The notes: a model not told the origin generated them from the letters alone. Shown: positions 37,551 to 47,183, counted from the stretch's first letter. The stretch: DNA of 64,000 nt from Marilutibacter aestuarii (GCF_006546775.1 NZ_VICE01000006.1:1-64000), one strand, 5' to 3'. Made by a program: numbers and translations.

Positions 37551-38129
37551 ATGGCGATTGAACTGCCTGCCCTGCCCTACGACCGCACCGCGCTGGAACC
37601 GCACATCTCCGGCGAGACGATCGACTTCCACTACGGCAAGCACCACCAGACCTACGTCACCAACCTCAACAAGATGATCGAGGGCACGGAGTTCGCCGAC
37701 CTGTCGCTGGAGGAGATCGTCCGCAAGTCGCAAGGCGGCATGTTCAACAACGCGGCGCAGGTCTGGAACCACACCTTCTACTGGAACTGCCTGTCCCCCG
37801 CCGGTGGCGGCGAGCCCACGGGCAAGCTGGCCGAGGCGATCAACAAGGCCTTCGGCGACTTCGCGACGTTCAAGGACGAGTTCACCAAGACCGCCGTCGG
37901 CACCTTCGGTTCCGGCTGGGCCTGGCTGGTGCAGCGCGCCGACGGTTCCGTCGCCCTGGTCAGCACCTCCAATGCGGCCACGCCGCTCACCGGCGAGGAC
38001 ACCCCGCTGATGACCTGCGACGTGTGGGAGCACGCCTACTACATCGACTACCGCAACGCGCGCCCGAAGTACATGGACGCGTTCTGGAACCTGGTCAACT
38101 GGGAGTTCATCGCCTCGCAGATGAAGTAA
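37551..38129 (+). CDS. sodB: Superoxide dismutase [Fe]
   Basis: 192 residues, the Fe-SOD length. Metal ligands are visible in [18 protein letters not shown] and [24 protein letters not shown] and SGWAWL are the iron-type signatures. Cytoplasmic superoxide detoxification. AAGGAG lies 8 nt upstream of the ATG; a strong terminator follows 23 bp after the stop, so it is monocistronic. Confidence 0.96.
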   Translation: MAIELPALPYDRTALEPHISGETIDFHYGKHHQTYVTNLNKMIEGTEFADLSLEEIVRKSQGGMFNNAAQVWNHTFYWNCLSPAGGGEPTGKLAEAINKAFGDFATFKDEFTKTAVGTFGSGWAWLVQRADGSVALVSTSNAATPLTGEDTPLMTCDVWEHAYYIDYRNARPKYMDAFWNLVNWEFIASQMK

Positions 38130-38152
38130 GCGGGCGGCGAACACGCACCACC

Positions 38153-38187
38153 AGGACGGCCGGGGCAACCCGGCCGTCCTGCGTTTT
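38153..38187 (+). terminator. Terminator of sodB
   Basis: A 12-bp perfect stem AGGACGGCCGGG / CCCGGCCGTCCT with loop GCAA is followed by GCGTTTT. Confidence 0.88.
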
Positions 38188-38213
38188 GGCGGGCGGCAAC
38201 GCGGCTGCCGGAC

Positions 38214-39368
38214 TCAGCCCAGTCGGGCGATGACCGGCGCGACCTGCGGCTCGCGACCCAGGGCGCGGCCGACGCGTTCCAGGGCATGGCCCAGCTCGGC
38301 CACGCCGTCGGCACGCAAGGTCGCGTGGCCGACCTTGCGACCCTCGCGCGGCGACTTGCCGTAGTCGTGCCAGTGGCCGCCCGGCTCGGCCAGCACGGGG
38401 CCGGCATCGGGCATCGCGCCGATCCAGTTGAGCATGCACGCATGGCCGACCATGCGCGTGTCGCCCAAAGGCAGGCCGAGCACGGCGCGCAGGTGGTTCT
38501 GGAACTGGCTGGTCTCGCTCCCCTCGATGCTCCAGTGGCCGGAATTGTGGACGCGCGGCGCCAGCTCGTTGGCCAGCAACTCCCCGTCGCGACTGAACAG
38601 CTCGAGGGCGAAGACGCCGACATAGTCGAGCGCGTCGGCCAGCGCGCGGGCGTAGTCGACCGCGGTCGCGGTGAGGACGTCGTCGGCCAGGGCGGGCGCC
38701 AGGCTGGCCGACAGCACGCCATCGACATGCCAGTTCTCGGTCAGCGGCCAGGTGCGGAACTCGCCGTCGCGGCCGCGCACGGCCACCACCGAGAGTTCAC
38801 GGTCGAAGGCCACGAAGCCCTCCAGGATCAGGCCGACGGTGGCGGCCTGCTCGCCAAGCGCGGCCCAGGCGGCATCGGCGTCGGCCAGCGACCGGATGCG
38901 GAACTGCCCCTTGCCGTCGTAGCCCAGGCGGCGCGTTTTCAGGATGCACGGCGCGCCGACGCGCGCCAGCGCCGCGTCGAGGTCCTCGCGATTGTCGATC
39001 GGCGCGAAGTCCGGCACCGGGATCCCGAGCTCGCGGAAGAGGGTCTTCTCGGCGAGCCGGTCCTGGGCCACCGCCAGCGCACGAGGGCTGGGGAACACCG
39101 GGATGCGTTCGGCCAGCCATTGCGCCGATTCGGCGGGCACGTTCTCGAAGTCGAAGGTGGCCACGTCGACGCTGGAAGCGAACTCGGCCAACGCGGCGTC
39201 GTCGCGGTAGTCGCCCACGACCATCGGCGCGAACTGCCCGGCACAGGCATCGGCCGAGGTATCCATGACCTTGAAGCGCAGCCCCAGCGGGGCACCGGCC
39301 AGGGCCAGCATGCGCGCCAGCTGGCCGCCACCGAGGATGCCCACGGTCGTCATCGCGTCGCCGCTCAT
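38214..39368 (-). CDS. purK: N5-carboxyaminoimidazole ribonucleotide synthase
   Basis: 384 residues, ATP-grasp fold: N-terminal [17 protein letters not shown], middle [18 protein letters not shown], and C-terminal [16 protein letters not shown]. It uses ATP and bicarbonate to carboxylate AIR in purine synthesis and feeds PurE. The start overlaps the purE stop (ATGA); a second ATG five codons in (39353) fits the family N-terminus equally well. Confidence 0.96.
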   Translation of the reverse strand: MSGDAMTTVGILGGGQLARMLALAGAPLGLRFKVMDTSADACAGQFAPMVVGDYRDDAALAEFASSVDVATFDFENVPAESAQWLAERIPVFPSPRALAVAQDRLAEKTLFRELGIPVPDFAPIDNREDLDAALARVGAPCILKTRRLGYDGKGQFRIRSLADADAAWAALGEQAATVGLILEGFVAFDRELSVVAVRGRDGEFRTWPLTENWHVDGVLSASLAPALADDVLTATAVDYARALADALDYVGVFALELFSRDGELLANELAPRVHNSGHWSIEGSETSQFQNHLRAVLGLPLGDTRMVGHACMLNWIGAMPDAGPVLAEPGGHWHDYGKSPREGRKVGHATLRADGVAELGHALERVGRALGREPQVAPVIARLG

Positions 39369-39880
39369 TGGCGGGGATCGTCGTTGCCGGCGACGTCGTC
39401 GGTCTGCTTGCGGCGGAAGGCATCGAGCGCCTCGCCGATGGGCGGGTGCGTCGGCGCCAGCATCGCGGCGGCGAACAGCGCGGCATTGGCGGCACCGGCA
39501 TTGCCGATCGCGAAGGTCGCCACCGGGATCCCGGCCGGCATCTGCACGATCGACAGCAGCGAGTCCATGCCGTTGAGTGCCTTGCTCTGCACCGGCACGC
39601 CCAGCACGGGCACCGGCGTCTTGGCGGCCAGCATGCCCGGCAGGTGGGCGGCGCCGCCGGCCCCGGCGATGATCGCGCGCAGCCCGCGGGACCGTGCGGT
39701 CGCGGCATAGTCGAACAGCACGTCCGGCGTGCGGTGCGCCGACACCACGCGTACTTCGTGCGGCACGCCCAGCGCCTCGAGCTTCGCGGCGGCGTGCTGC
39801 ATGGTCTCCCAGTCCGAACGCGACCCCATCACGATGCCCACCAGCGGCTGGGCGTCGGTCGCGGCCTTGCTATCAGTCAT
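39365..39880 (-). CDS. purE: N5-carboxyaminoimidazole ribonucleotide mutase
   Basis: 171 residues from the ATG at 39880 (a TTG at 39898 would add six). Motifs [28 protein letters not shown] and [20 protein letters not shown] are those of class I PurE, which converts N5-CAIR to CAIR. TAGAAT lies about 25 bp upstream on the minus strand and may be the -10 of the purEK operon; if so, the TTG start would fall at the transcript end, which favours the ATG. Confidence 0.96.
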   Translation of the reverse strand: MTDSKAATDAQPLVGIVMGSRSDWETMQHAAAKLEALGVPHEVRVVSAHRTPDVLFDYAATARSRGLRAIIAGAGGAAHLPGMLAAKTPVPVLGVPVQSKALNGMDSLLSIVQMPAGIPVATFAIGNAGAANAALFAAAMLAPTHPPIGEALDAFRRKQTDDVAGNDDPRQ

Positions 39881-39982
39881 GGCTTGGCCCAACGTCAAAA
39901 CGGTATTCTAGGCCGGTTGGCACGGCCAGAGTAGTTCAGCGCCGCCCTGCCGCCCCATTCCCTCCCGAACCGACGTGAAGCC

Positions 39983-40252
39983 ATGGACCGCAAGCTGCTC
40001 GACCTCCTGGTCTGCCCGACCACACGCCAGCCCCTCGCCCTCCTCGACGACGCGGGCCTGAAGGCCGTGAACGCCGCCGTCGAGGCCGGCACGGCCCTGC
40101 GCGGCGACGGCAGCGCCCAGGCCGCGCCGCTGGCGCAGGCGCTGGTCACCCGCGACCGCCGCACGGTGTACCGGGTGGACGACGGCATCCCGGTGTTGCT
40201 TGCCGAGGACGCCATCGCCACCGACGGCATTCCCGGCTTCGCCGCGGCATGA
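39983..40252 (+). CDS. Trm112-like (YcaR/UPF0434-type) small protein
   Basis: 89 residues with the Trm112 start MDRKLLDLLVCPTTRQPLAL and the end VYRVDDGIPVLLAEDAI. Only one cysteine is present, so a zinc site like that of eukaryotic Trm112 is unlikely. Function unknown in bacteria; it may be a partner of methyltransferases or other enzymes. It is divergent from purE, and its stop overlaps the nadC start (ATGA). Confidence 0.85.
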   Translation: MDRKLLDLLVCPTTRQPLALLDDAGLKAVNAAVEAGTALRGDGSAQAAPLAQALVTRDRRTVYRVDDGIPVLLAEDAIATDGIPGFAAA

Positions 40253-41121
40253 ACGCAACGGAAGTCGCGCCGCCGCCCATCGAAGCCGTCCAGGCCGACG
40301 TGGCGGCGGCCCTGGCCGAGGACATCGGCAGCGGCGACGTCACCGCCGCCCTGCTCCCCGACGCGGGGGACGTCGCCTACCTGCTGTGCAAGGAAGAGGC
40401 CGTCGTCTGCGGGCGACCGTGGTTCGACGCCTGCCACCAGGCACTGGATCCGCTCGTGCGCATCGACTGGCGTGTGGCGGAGGGCCAACGGGTGGGCGCC
40501 GGCACGGTACTGGCGACCCTGGAGGGGCGGAACCGCGCCCTGGTCAGCGCCGAGCGCGCATCGCTCAACTTCATGCAGACCCTGAGCGGCACGGCGACGG
40601 TCACTGCCGCCCATGTCGAGGCGGTGCGCGGCACCGGCACCCGCATCCTCGACACCCGCAAGACCCTGCCGGGCCTGCGCCAGGCGCAGAAATACGCCGT
40701 GCGCACCGGCGGCGGGGCCAACCACCGCATGGGCCTGTACGACCAGGTGATGCTCAAGGAGAACCACGTGCGCGCCGCCGGCTCGATCACGGCCGCGATC
40801 CACGGCGCGCGCGCCATGCACCCTGCCCTGCCGCTGATCGTCGAAGTCGAATCGATCGACCAGCTGCGCGAGGCGCTCGAGGCAGGTTGCGACCGCATCC
40901 TGATCGATGATTTCACGGCGACGATGCGCCGCGAAGCGGTGGCGATCGCGCGCGCCGCGCCGTTCGCCGGCCGCATCCCCCTGGAGGTCTCCGGCGGCGT
41001 CGACCTCGCGGGCCTGCGGGCCATCGCCGAGGACGGCGTCGACTACATTTCCATCGGCGGACTGACCAAGCACGTCCGCGCGATCGACCTGTCCCTCAAG
41101 CTCGGCCCCGCGCCGCATTGA
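40249..41121 (+). CDS. nadC: Nicotinate-nucleotide pyrophosphorylase (quinolinate phosphoribosyltransferase)
   Basis: 290 residues. It converts quinolinate and PRPP to NaMN in de novo NAD synthesis. Motifs: ERASLNFMQTLSG, ILDTRKTLPGLRQAQKYAV, GGGANHRMGLYDQVMLKENH and the C-terminal barrel VSGGVDLAGLRAIAEDGVDY. It overlaps the upstream Trm112-like gene by 4 bp and is followed 12 bp later by a small DUF3301 gene, so the three are probably co-transcribed. Confidence 0.96.
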   Translation: MNATEVAPPPIEAVQADVAAALAEDIGSGDVTAALLPDAGDVAYLLCKEEAVVCGRPWFDACHQALDPLVRIDWRVAEGQRVGAGTVLATLEGRNRALVSAERASLNFMQTLSGTATVTAAHVEAVRGTGTRILDTRKTLPGLRQAQKYAVRTGGGANHRMGLYDQVMLKENHVRAAGSITAAIHGARAMHPALPLIVEVESIDQLREALEAGCDRILIDDFTATMRREAVAIARAAPFAGRIPLEVSGGVDLAGLRAIAEDGVDYISIGGLTKHVRAIDLSLKLGPAPH

Positions 41122-41133
41122 CCTGGAACCCGC

Positions 41134-41457
41134 ATGCCGACCGCGATCGTTTTGATGCTGCTGGGTGCCATCGGTTATGCGTGGTGGAATGCCGCGCGCG
41201 CCGCGGCCGAGCAGGCCGAGCACCTGGGACGCGAGGCCTGCCGGAAGGCCGGCGTGCAGTGGCTGGACCAGACCGTGCACGCGCACGGGCTGCGCCTGTG
41301 CCGGCATGAGAACGGGCACCTCGGCCTGGAGCGGAGTTTCCGCTTCGACTACTCGGTGGACGGCGAAGACCGCCGTACTGGCCGGATGGTGCTGCGAGGC
41401 GACCGGCTCGTCGTGTTCAGCGGTCCACCGCTGCCCGACGGGCGCACCACGCACTGA
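41134..41457 (+). CDS. DUF3301 family protein
   Basis: 107 residues. One N-terminal membrane segment (AIVLMLLGAIGYAWWNA) is followed by a cytoplasmic domain with EACRKAGVQWLDQTV and RSFRFDYSVDGEDRRTG, the layout of DUF3301. Function unknown. It follows nadC on the same strand and converges with sspB. Confidence 0.82.
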   Translation: MPTAIVLMLLGAIGYAWWNAARAAAEQAEHLGREACRKAGVQWLDQTVHAHGLRLCRHENGHLGLERSFRFDYSVDGEDRRTGRMVLRGDRLVVFSGPPLPDGRTTH

Positions 41458-41471
41458 GGCGCGCCGCCGCC

Positions 41472-41987
41472 CTACTTGACCACGCGCAGGTGGCCGGTGC
41501 GACGCGGTCCGGATGGCGGGCCATCGTCGTCGCCGTCGCCATCACCTTCCGGTGCCCGCTCGCTGGGGACCGCGCTCAGGGCGGGTGACGGTGGGCCTCC
41601 GGCAGCGTCGCCGCTGGCGTCGTCCGGGCCGGCGTCGCCACCGCTACCCGCCATCGCCGAATCGTCGGGCAGGGCCATGCCCTGGCCGGTTTCCCGCGAA
41701 TAGATCGCCAGCACCGCGCTCACCGGCACCGACACGGCCTGGCTGACGCCGCCAAAGCGCGCACTGAAATCGATCGAGTGGTTGCCCATTTCCAGGTGCG
41801 ACACCGCGCGATGGGCGATATTCAGGACGATCTTGCCCTCGCTGACTGCGTGGGACGGCACCCGCACGCCCTGCCGGGTGGCGTCCACCAGCAGGTGCGG
41901 GGTCATGTCGTTGTCGGCGATCCACTCGTACAGCGCCCTCAGCAGGTAGGGGCGGTGGCTGGTCATGCCGGGTGAGTCATCAGTCAT
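41472..41987 (-). CDS. sspB: ClpXP protease specificity-enhancing factor SspB
   Basis: 171 residues. The folded domain runs from HRPYLLRALYEWIADNDMTP to about residue 105, then a long Gly/Asp/Pro-rich tail ends in LRVVK, the ClpX-binding tip. It tethers ssrA-tagged proteins to ClpXP. A second ATG seven codons in (41966) is possible. The usual sspA-sspB pair is here split by a small acidic protein gene. Confidence 0.94.
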   Translation of the reverse strand: MTDDSPGMTSHRPYLLRALYEWIADNDMTPHLLVDATRQGVRVPSHAVSEGKIVLNIAHRAVSHLEMGNHSIDFSARFGGVSQAVSVPVSAVLAIYSRETGQGMALPDDSAMAGSGGDAGPDDASGDAAGGPPSPALSAVPSERAPEGDGDGDDDGPPSGPRRTGHLRVVK

Positions 41988-42123
41988 TGCGCATCTACTG
42001 CCGGGTCCAGAGAAAAAACGTTGCCGCGCGCCCGCTCGCGGGCCCTGCTACTTTGAAGGGCCGGGGGGCGCTTGTCGATGCCAGGGACGGGGCGGGCCGG
42101 TGCGCGGGCATCGGCCCGGAACC

Positions 42124-42438
42124 TCAGTCGTCGCGATCGCCCCGGTCGTGGACGGCGTCGTCGAGCGTGTCGTGGGCGTCGTCCGCCTTGTCGCGGACAT
42201 CCTCGAGCGTGTCCTTCGCGTCGTCCGCATCCAGGTCGAGGTCAATGGCGTCGTCGGCGGTGTCCTTGAGGGTTTCCTTGGCATCGCAACGACCGCCCAC
42301 GCCCACCGTCGCCTTGGCCGCGGCGCTCTTGGCGGCCTTGGCGGGCGTGCAATGCGAGTCGAGCACGCCCGCATGGGCCGGCACGAACGCCAGTACGACG
42401 GCCAACGACAGGCCGGTCAGCCACATCTGCGTATTCAT
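42124..42438 (-). CDS. Small exported Asp-rich protein of unknown function
   Basis: 104 residues. Signal peptide (MNTQMWLTGLSLAVVLAFVP, cut after AHA), two Cys (SHCTPAK and GGRCDAK), then an extremely acidic helical tail with repeating DDA-x-D-x-L motifs (DLDADDAKDTLEDVRDKADD and DAHDTLDDAVHD), ending DRGDRDD. GTAAGGATC lies before the ATG. The tail could bind cations or form a helix. I recognise no family. It is inserted between sspA and sspB on the same strand. Confidence 0.75.
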   Translation of the reverse strand: MNTQMWLTGLSLAVVLAFVPAHAGVLDSHCTPAKAAKSAAAKATVGVGGRCDAKETLKDTADDAIDLDLDADDAKDTLEDVRDKADDAHDTLDDAVHDRGDRDD

Positions 42439-42534
42439 GATCCTTACCCCTTCGTCAGCACGGGGAGCGCGGCAGGCAGGCCTGCCGGGGACGTCGATGC
42501 GACGCCCCGTCGGATCATCGCAGGGCCGGTGTGA

Positions 42535-43173
42535 TCAGACCGGCAATTCGTTCAGCTTGCGCTCGTCCTCGGTCAGGCTGCGCGAGAAGCCGGGGCTGCG
42601 GAAGATGCGGTTGCCGTAGTCCTCGATCGCCTTCGCGTCCTTGGGCAAGGCAACGCCCAGGGCCGGCAGGCGCCAGACGATGGGCGCCATCGCGCAGTCG
42701 GCGAGGCTCATTTCCGGGTTCAGGAAGAACTTGCTGGCCTTGAACAGCGGGACCGAGGCGGTGAGCAGGTCCTTCAGGCGCTTGCGCCCTGCATCGGCCT
42801 GGGCCTTGTTGCCCAGCTGGATGGCCTGCACCTGCGGCACCCAGTCGTGTTCCAGCCGCAGCATCGCCAGTCGCAGCCGCGCGCGCGACAGCGGGTCGAC
42901 CGGCATCAGCGGCGGGTGCGGGTAGCGCTCGTCGAGGTACTCGCTGACCACGCTGGCGGCGTACAGGACCAGTTCGCGCTCGACCAGGGTCGGCACCGAG
43001 TGGTAGGGGTTGAGGTCGATCAGGTCTTCCGGCGGGTTCTGCGGGTCCACCGGGATCAGATCGTAGGTGACACCCTTGGCGGCCAGCACCAGACGGACCC
43101 GATGGCACAGGACGCAGTCGGTCGAGGAAAACAGTGTCAGGGCATTTCGCATACGGGGACTTGCCGCCATCAT
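42535..43173 (-). CDS. sspA: Stringent starvation protein A
   Basis: 212 residues, the same as E. coli SspA. GST fold: N-terminal LTLFSSTDCVLCHRVRLVL, the PYHSVPTLVERELVLYAASV thiol-fold segment, then the helical domain. It associates with RNA polymerase and lowers H-NS in starvation in E. coli. AGGAG lies 9 nt before the ATG at 43173. It follows petC with a 175-bp gap, the usual petABC-sspAB order. Confidence 0.94.
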   Translation of the reverse strand: MMAASPRMRNALTLFSSTDCVLCHRVRLVLAAKGVTYDLIPVDPQNPPEDLIDLNPYHSVPTLVERELVLYAASVVSEYLDERYPHPPLMPVDPLSRARLRLAMLRLEHDWVPQVQAIQLGNKAQADAGRKRLKDLLTASVPLFKASKFFLNPEMSLADCAMAPIVWRLPALGVALPKDAKAIEDYGNRIFRSPGFSRSLTEDERKLNELPV

Positions 43174-43348
43174 CGACCTCTCCTGGGACCGGCGGGCACT
43201 GCCGCGCCCACCCGTCATCAAGACGCCGCCCACCCCTTGTGGTCGGTCGCCACGGTCTCGAGACTGCCTGCCCGCCGCCTGTCAGTAAAGCCCCCGACGG
43301 CTGCGATGCGCCCGGCCGGGGCCAGGGCGCACCGGCGGTTCCCCCGGG

Positions 43349-44149
43349 TCAGTGCACGTCGCGCCAGTATTCCTTCTTCAGCACCCAGGCCAGCAGCGTG
43401 AACACCGTCAGGAACAGGATCACCCAGACGCCAAGGCTGTGGCGCTTGAGGGCGGCCGGCTCGCCGGCGTACTCGAGAAATGCAGTGATGTCGCGCGCCG
43501 CCTGGTTGAAGCCGGCGGTGTCCAGCGTGCCGGCCTCGGTGACCTTCAGGCCGGTGACGTGGCGCTCGCCGTTCTCGTCGGGCTCGCCGTACTCGGCGTG
43601 CTGCAGGCCCTGCAGCTCCCACAGCGGGTTCGGCATGGAGGCGTTGGGGAACAGCTTGTTGTTCCAGCCCAGCGGACGCGACTCGTCGAGGTAGAACGAC
43701 TTCAGGTAGGTGTAGACCCAGTCACTGCCGCGCGAACGGGCGATCAGGCTCAGGTCCGGCGGCATCTTGCCGAACCAGGCGTTCGCGTGTTCGGCCGTCA
43801 TCGCCACCTGGATCTGCTCGCCGAACTTGGCGCCGGTGAAGTTGAGGTTCTCCATCACCTCTTCCTCGGTGAGCCCCAGGTCCTCGGCCATGCGCGAGTA
43901 GCGCAGGTACTTGAGCGAGTGGCAGCCCGAGCAGTAGTTCATGTACAGGTGGGCGCCGCGCTGCAGGGACGCACGGTCGCCCAGGTCGGTGCCGGCCTGT
44001 TCGACGGCGCCGCCCGAAGCGGCGGCGGCGCTGGCGGAAACCAGCAGCGCGCCAACGAGGACGCCAGCAAGAGACAGGGTGAACTTCTTCACGATGGTCA
44101 TGGTCCGGTCGGTTCGGTCGGTTCGGTGCTTGGCGTTGGTGTCAGTCAT
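43349..44149 (-). CDS. petC: Cytochrome c1 of the bc1 complex
   Basis: Up to 266 residues. Signal/anchor segment FTLSLAGVLVGALLVSASAA, c-type haem motif NYCSGCHSLKY, haem Met ligand region MPNPLWELQG, and C-terminal membrane anchor LGVWVILFLTVFTLLAWVL. It passes electrons from the Rieske protein to cytochrome c. The ATG at 44149 overlaps petB by 8 bp; an internal ATG at 44101 would begin MTIVKKFTLSL, a more usual signal peptide. Between them lies a 9-bp tandem repeat coding RTDRT. Confidence 0.94.
   Translation of the reverse strand: MTDTNAKHRTDRTDRTMTIVKKFTLSLAGVLVGALLVSASAAAASGGAVEQAGTDLGDRASLQRGAHLYMNYCSGCHSLKYLRYSRMAEDLGLTEEEVMENLNFTGAKFGEQIQVAMTAEHANAWFGKMPPDLSLIARSRGSDWVYTYLKSFYLDESRPLGWNNKLFPNASMPNPLWELQGLQHAEYGEPDENGERHVTGLKVTEAGTLDTAGFNQAARDITAFLEYAGEPAALKRHSLGVWVILFLTVFTLLAWVLKKEYWRDVH
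44106..44123. repeat. Two tandem copies of a 9-bp repeat at the petC start
   Basis: CGGTCGGTT occurs twice in tandem with a partial third copy. Read on the minus strand in petC frame it encodes Arg-Thr-Asp repeats in the leader, between the two possible start codons. Confidence 0.8.
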
Positions 44150-45401
44150 GCATCGTCACCCGTTCCGGCACCGGCTTGGTCCGGTCGAGCTTGGTCCAAA
44201 GCGGCATGGAGATGAAGAAAGCGAAGTAGAAGAAGGTCAGGACGCGGCCGACGATGGTCTCGACCGGATCGGTGCCCGGGCCGGCGCCGATCTTGCCCAG
44301 CCACACGAAGGCGAAGGCGAAGGCCAGCAGCATCACCCAGGAGAAGACGCCCCGGTAGCGGTACGACCGGACCTTGGCCTTGTCCAGCCACGGCACCAGG
44401 AACAGGATCGCGATCGCCGAGAACATCACGACCACGCCGCCCAGCTTGTCCGGCACGACGCGCAACATGGCGTAGTACGGGGTGTAGTACCAGACCGGCT
44501 TGATGTGCTCCGGGGTCACCAGGCGGTTGGCCTCGACGAAGTTGTCGTGCTCGAGGAACCAGCCGCCGAACGCCGGCGCGAAGAAGATGATGAAGGCGGC
44601 GATGATCAGGAAGAAGCCGACGCCGAACAGGTCCTTGACCGTGTAGTACGGGTGGAACGGGATGCCGTCCTTCGGCTTGTTCGCGTCCCAGCGGTTGCCC
44701 TTCGGGCCCTTCTTGATGTCGACGCCGTCCGGGTTGTTCGAACCCACCTCGTGCAGGGCGCCCAGGTGCAGCACGACCAGCAGCAGCAGGACCAGCGGCA
44801 GCGCGATGACGTGCAGCGCGAAGAAGCGGTTGAGGGTGGCGTCGCCGGGCAGGTAGTCGCCCATGATCCACTCGACCAGTCCGCCGCCGATCACCGGGAT
44901 CGCGCCGAACAGCGAGATGATCACCTTGGCGCCCCAGAACGACATCTGGCCCCACGGCAGCACGTAGCCCAGGAAGGCCTCGGCCATCAGCACCAGGTAG
45001 ATCAGCATGCCCAGGATCCACACCAGCTCGCGCGGCTTCTGGTACGAGCCGTACATCAGGCCGCGGAACATGTGCAGGTAGACCACGATGAAGAACAGCG
45101 AGGCACCGGTGGAGTGCATGTAGCGGATCAGCCAGCCCCACTCCACGTCGCGCATGATGTACTCGACCGACGAGAACGCCTCGGCCGCGGACGGCTTGAA
45201 GTGCATCGTCAGGAAGATGCCGGTCAGGATCTGGTTGACCAGCACCACGATCGCGAGCGAGCCGAAGTAGTACCAGAGGTTGAAGTTCTTCGGCGCGTAG
45301 TACTCGGTCATGTGCTTGCGGTAGGCCGGCATCATGCCGGGCGCGCGTGCGGTGACCCAGTCGAAGACGTTGTTGGCGGTACGGGTGATGATGTTGGACA
45401 T
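44142..45401 (-). CDS. petB: Cytochrome b of the bc1 complex
   Basis: 419 residues, about eight membrane helices, with the haem-binding His pairs in helices two and four (VHLHMFRGL region and RFFALHVIALPLVL), the quinone-site segment GQMSFWGAKVI and the PEHIKPVWYYTPYYAML region. It carries both b haems and the quinol-oxidising and quinone-reducing sites. It starts 3 bp after petA and overlaps petC. Confidence 0.97.
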   Translation of the reverse strand: MSNIITRTANNVFDWVTARAPGMMPAYRKHMTEYYAPKNFNLWYYFGSLAIVVLVNQILTGIFLTMHFKPSAAEAFSSVEYIMRDVEWGWLIRYMHSTGASLFFIVVYLHMFRGLMYGSYQKPRELVWILGMLIYLVLMAEAFLGYVLPWGQMSFWGAKVIISLFGAIPVIGGGLVEWIMGDYLPGDATLNRFFALHVIALPLVLLLLVVLHLGALHEVGSNNPDGVDIKKGPKGNRWDANKPKDGIPFHPYYTVKDLFGVGFFLIIAAFIIFFAPAFGGWFLEHDNFVEANRLVTPEHIKPVWYYTPYYAMLRVVPDKLGGVVVMFSAIAILFLVPWLDKAKVRSYRYRGVFSWVMLLAFAFAFVWLGKIGAGPGTDPVETIVGRVLTFFYFAFFISMPLWTKLDRTKPVPERVTMHD

Positions 45402-45404
45402 GGC

Positions 45405-46037
45405 TTACGCGGCCCCCTGCGGATCGACGCCGATGACGATGGTGGTGTCGTTCTCGTAGTAGTGCGGCGGCACCACCAGGTTGGTCGGGGCGGGGACGCC
45501 CTCGAACACGCGGCCGGCCATGTCGAAGCGCGACTTGTGGCAGGGGCAGAAGTAACCGCCCTTCCATTCCGGATCGAACGGCTCGGGCCGGATCTCGGCC
45601 TTCATCTCGGGCGAACAGCCCAGGTGGGTGCACAGGCCGACGAGCACCGAGACCTCGGGCTTGATCGAGCGCAGCTCGGGATCCTGCTCGAGCACGTAGG
45701 CCGGCTGCTGCTCGGGGTTCTCCGACATCGGGTCGCGCAGGTGGCTGTCCAGGGTCGGCAGCGCCTCGAGGATCGCCTTGGACCGCTTGACGATCCAGAT
45801 CGGCTGCCCGCGCCATTCCAGCACCAGGCGCTCGCCTTCCTGCAGCGCCGTGATGTCCGCGGTCACCGGTGCGCCGGCCAGCTTGGCGCGCGCACTGGGG
45901 TTCCAGGACTTGATGAACGGCACAGCCGCAACACCCGCGCCTACGGCGCCGACCACGGCGGTGGTCGCCGTCAGGAACCGGCGGCGGCCGGTGTTGACGG
46001 GTTCATGGATAGGATCGTTGACCCCTTGGTTGGCCAT
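45405..46037 (-). CDS. petA: Ubiquinol-cytochrome c reductase iron-sulfur (Rieske) subunit
   Basis: 210 residues. A twin-arginine start (RRRFLTATTAV) and a membrane anchor precede the Rieske cluster site CTHLGCSPE and CPCHKSRFD. It accepts an electron from ubiquinol and passes it to cytochrome c1. First gene of petABC; a TATAAG box lies about 65 bp upstream. Confidence 0.97.
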   Translation of the reverse strand: MANQGVNDPIHEPVNTGRRRFLTATTAVVGAVGAGVAAVPFIKSWNPSARAKLAGAPVTADITALQEGERLVLEWRGQPIWIVKRSKAILEALPTLDSHLRDPMSENPEQQPAYVLEQDPELRSIKPEVSVLVGLCTHLGCSPEMKAEIRPEPFDPEWKGGYFCPCHKSRFDMAGRVFEGVPAPTNLVVPPHYYENDTTIVIGVDPQGAA

Positions 46038-46101
46038 CCGGCACTCCGCAAATCTTGATATCGAAGTTCACCGCGGGCGCGCCACTGGCGACGGCTCGCG
46101 G

Positions 46102-46130
46102 CTTATAAAGACGGGAAAGTGTAACGGAAG
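46102..46130 (-). promoter_or_regulatory. Possible promoter of petABC
   Basis: On the minus strand CTTCCG, 17 bp, then TATAAG at 46107-46102. The -10 is good and the -35 poor; the start would fall about 60 nt before petA. Confidence 0.35.
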
Positions 46131-46244
46131 CCTTAACGAGCCGACAATCCTTGGATGCATCCGCGATGCCCGTCACGCTCCCGCCGCGCGCCCGGACGGG
46201 CGCAAAGGCCGCTGCGACGGCCTTCCCGCGACGACAAGGGGGTT

Positions 46245-47183
46245 TCAGCGCTGCAGGGTGGCCGCGCGGTAGCGCTCGGCCAGCACGCCCACGCGCTGCA
46301 CGTAGCGCTGGGTTTCGCTGTAGGGCGGGACGCCGTTGTACTTGTCCACCGCGCCCTCGCCGGCGTTGTAGCCGGCCGCGGCGAGGGTCAGGTCGCCGTT
46401 GAAGCGCTTGAGCAGCCACGCCAGGTACTGCACGCCGCCTTCGATGTTCTGGCTGGCGTCGAAGGGATTGCTGACCCCGAAACGCCGGGCGGTGGCGGGG
46501 ATCAGCTGCATCAACCCCTGGGCACCGGCATGCGAGAGTGCATTGGGGTTGAACGCCGACTCGGCGTGGATCACCGCCCGCACGATTGCCTCGTCGACGC
46601 CATGGCGGCGGGCCGCCGCCGCGATCTCGTTGCTGTAGGCCGCGGTGTTGAGTCGGATCGAGCCGAAGTTGACGCCGCTGCTCGCCGAGCAGGCGTAGCA
46701 GGTCTCGATGAAGCTGTACTTGATGGTCCGCACCGCGCTGGCATTGGCCACGCCGGCCGGCTTGCGGCTGGTGTAGTGGCGGACGCCGTCCTTGATGTAC
46801 GAGTACACCTGGCCGGACACGACGCGGGAGCCGGACGAGCCCCGGTTGACGGTCTGGATGGGGGCCGCGTTGGTCATCGCCGGACTGTCGCTGGCCTGGA
46901 CCGTCCCCGATGCGGGGGAACCGGCGACCGGGTTGGCGGGCGTCGCACTGCCCACCGTGGCCGGGCGCGAGGGCTGGGAGAGGCTGGAAGTCGTCACCGG
47001 CACCGAGGGCGCGCTGCGGCCCGGCCGGTAGCTGGTGACCGCCGAGCAGCGGGCGCCGGCGACCTTCTTGCTGACATAGCTCGGGACGCCGTCGGCGCCT
47101 TCGCAACGGTAAATCGTGCCCGCGACGGCCGGCGTGGCCGCGAGCAGGCAGATCATCCCCAGTAGTGTGAAGCCCCCCTTCAT
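46245..47183 (-). CDS. Exported lytic transglycosylase (SLT domain)
   Basis: 312 residues. Signal peptide ([17 protein letters not shown]), a short Cys-containing N-terminal region ([21 protein letters not shown]4124-like), a Ser/Thr/Pro linker, and a C-terminal SLT domain with catalytic Glu in [20 protein letters not shown], then [11 protein letters not shown] and [13 protein letters not shown]. It cuts glycan strands of peptidoglycan with anhydro-MurNAc ends. The ATG at 47183 begins the signal peptide; the longer frame is noise. Confidence 0.92.
   Translation of the reverse strand: MKGGFTLLGMICLLAATPAVAGTIYRCEGADGVPSYVSKKVAGARCSAVTSYRPGRSAPSVPVTTSSLSQPSRPATVGSATPANPVAGSPASGTVQASDSPAMTNAAPIQTVNRGSSGSRVVSGQVYSYIKDGVRHYTSRKPAGVANASAVRTIKYSFIETCYACSASSGVNFGSIRLNTAAYSNEIAAAARRHGVDEAIVRAVIHAESAFNPNALSHAGAQGLMQLIPATARRFGVSNPFDASQNIEGGVQYLAWLLKRFNGDLTLAAAGYNAGEGAVDKYNGVPPYSETQRYVQRVGVLAERYRAATLQR

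Noticed and set aside
43275-43348. TGCGCC/GGCGCA inverted repeat after petC as a terminator
   Set aside because: No T-run on either side; the stem may be chance in GC-rich DNA.
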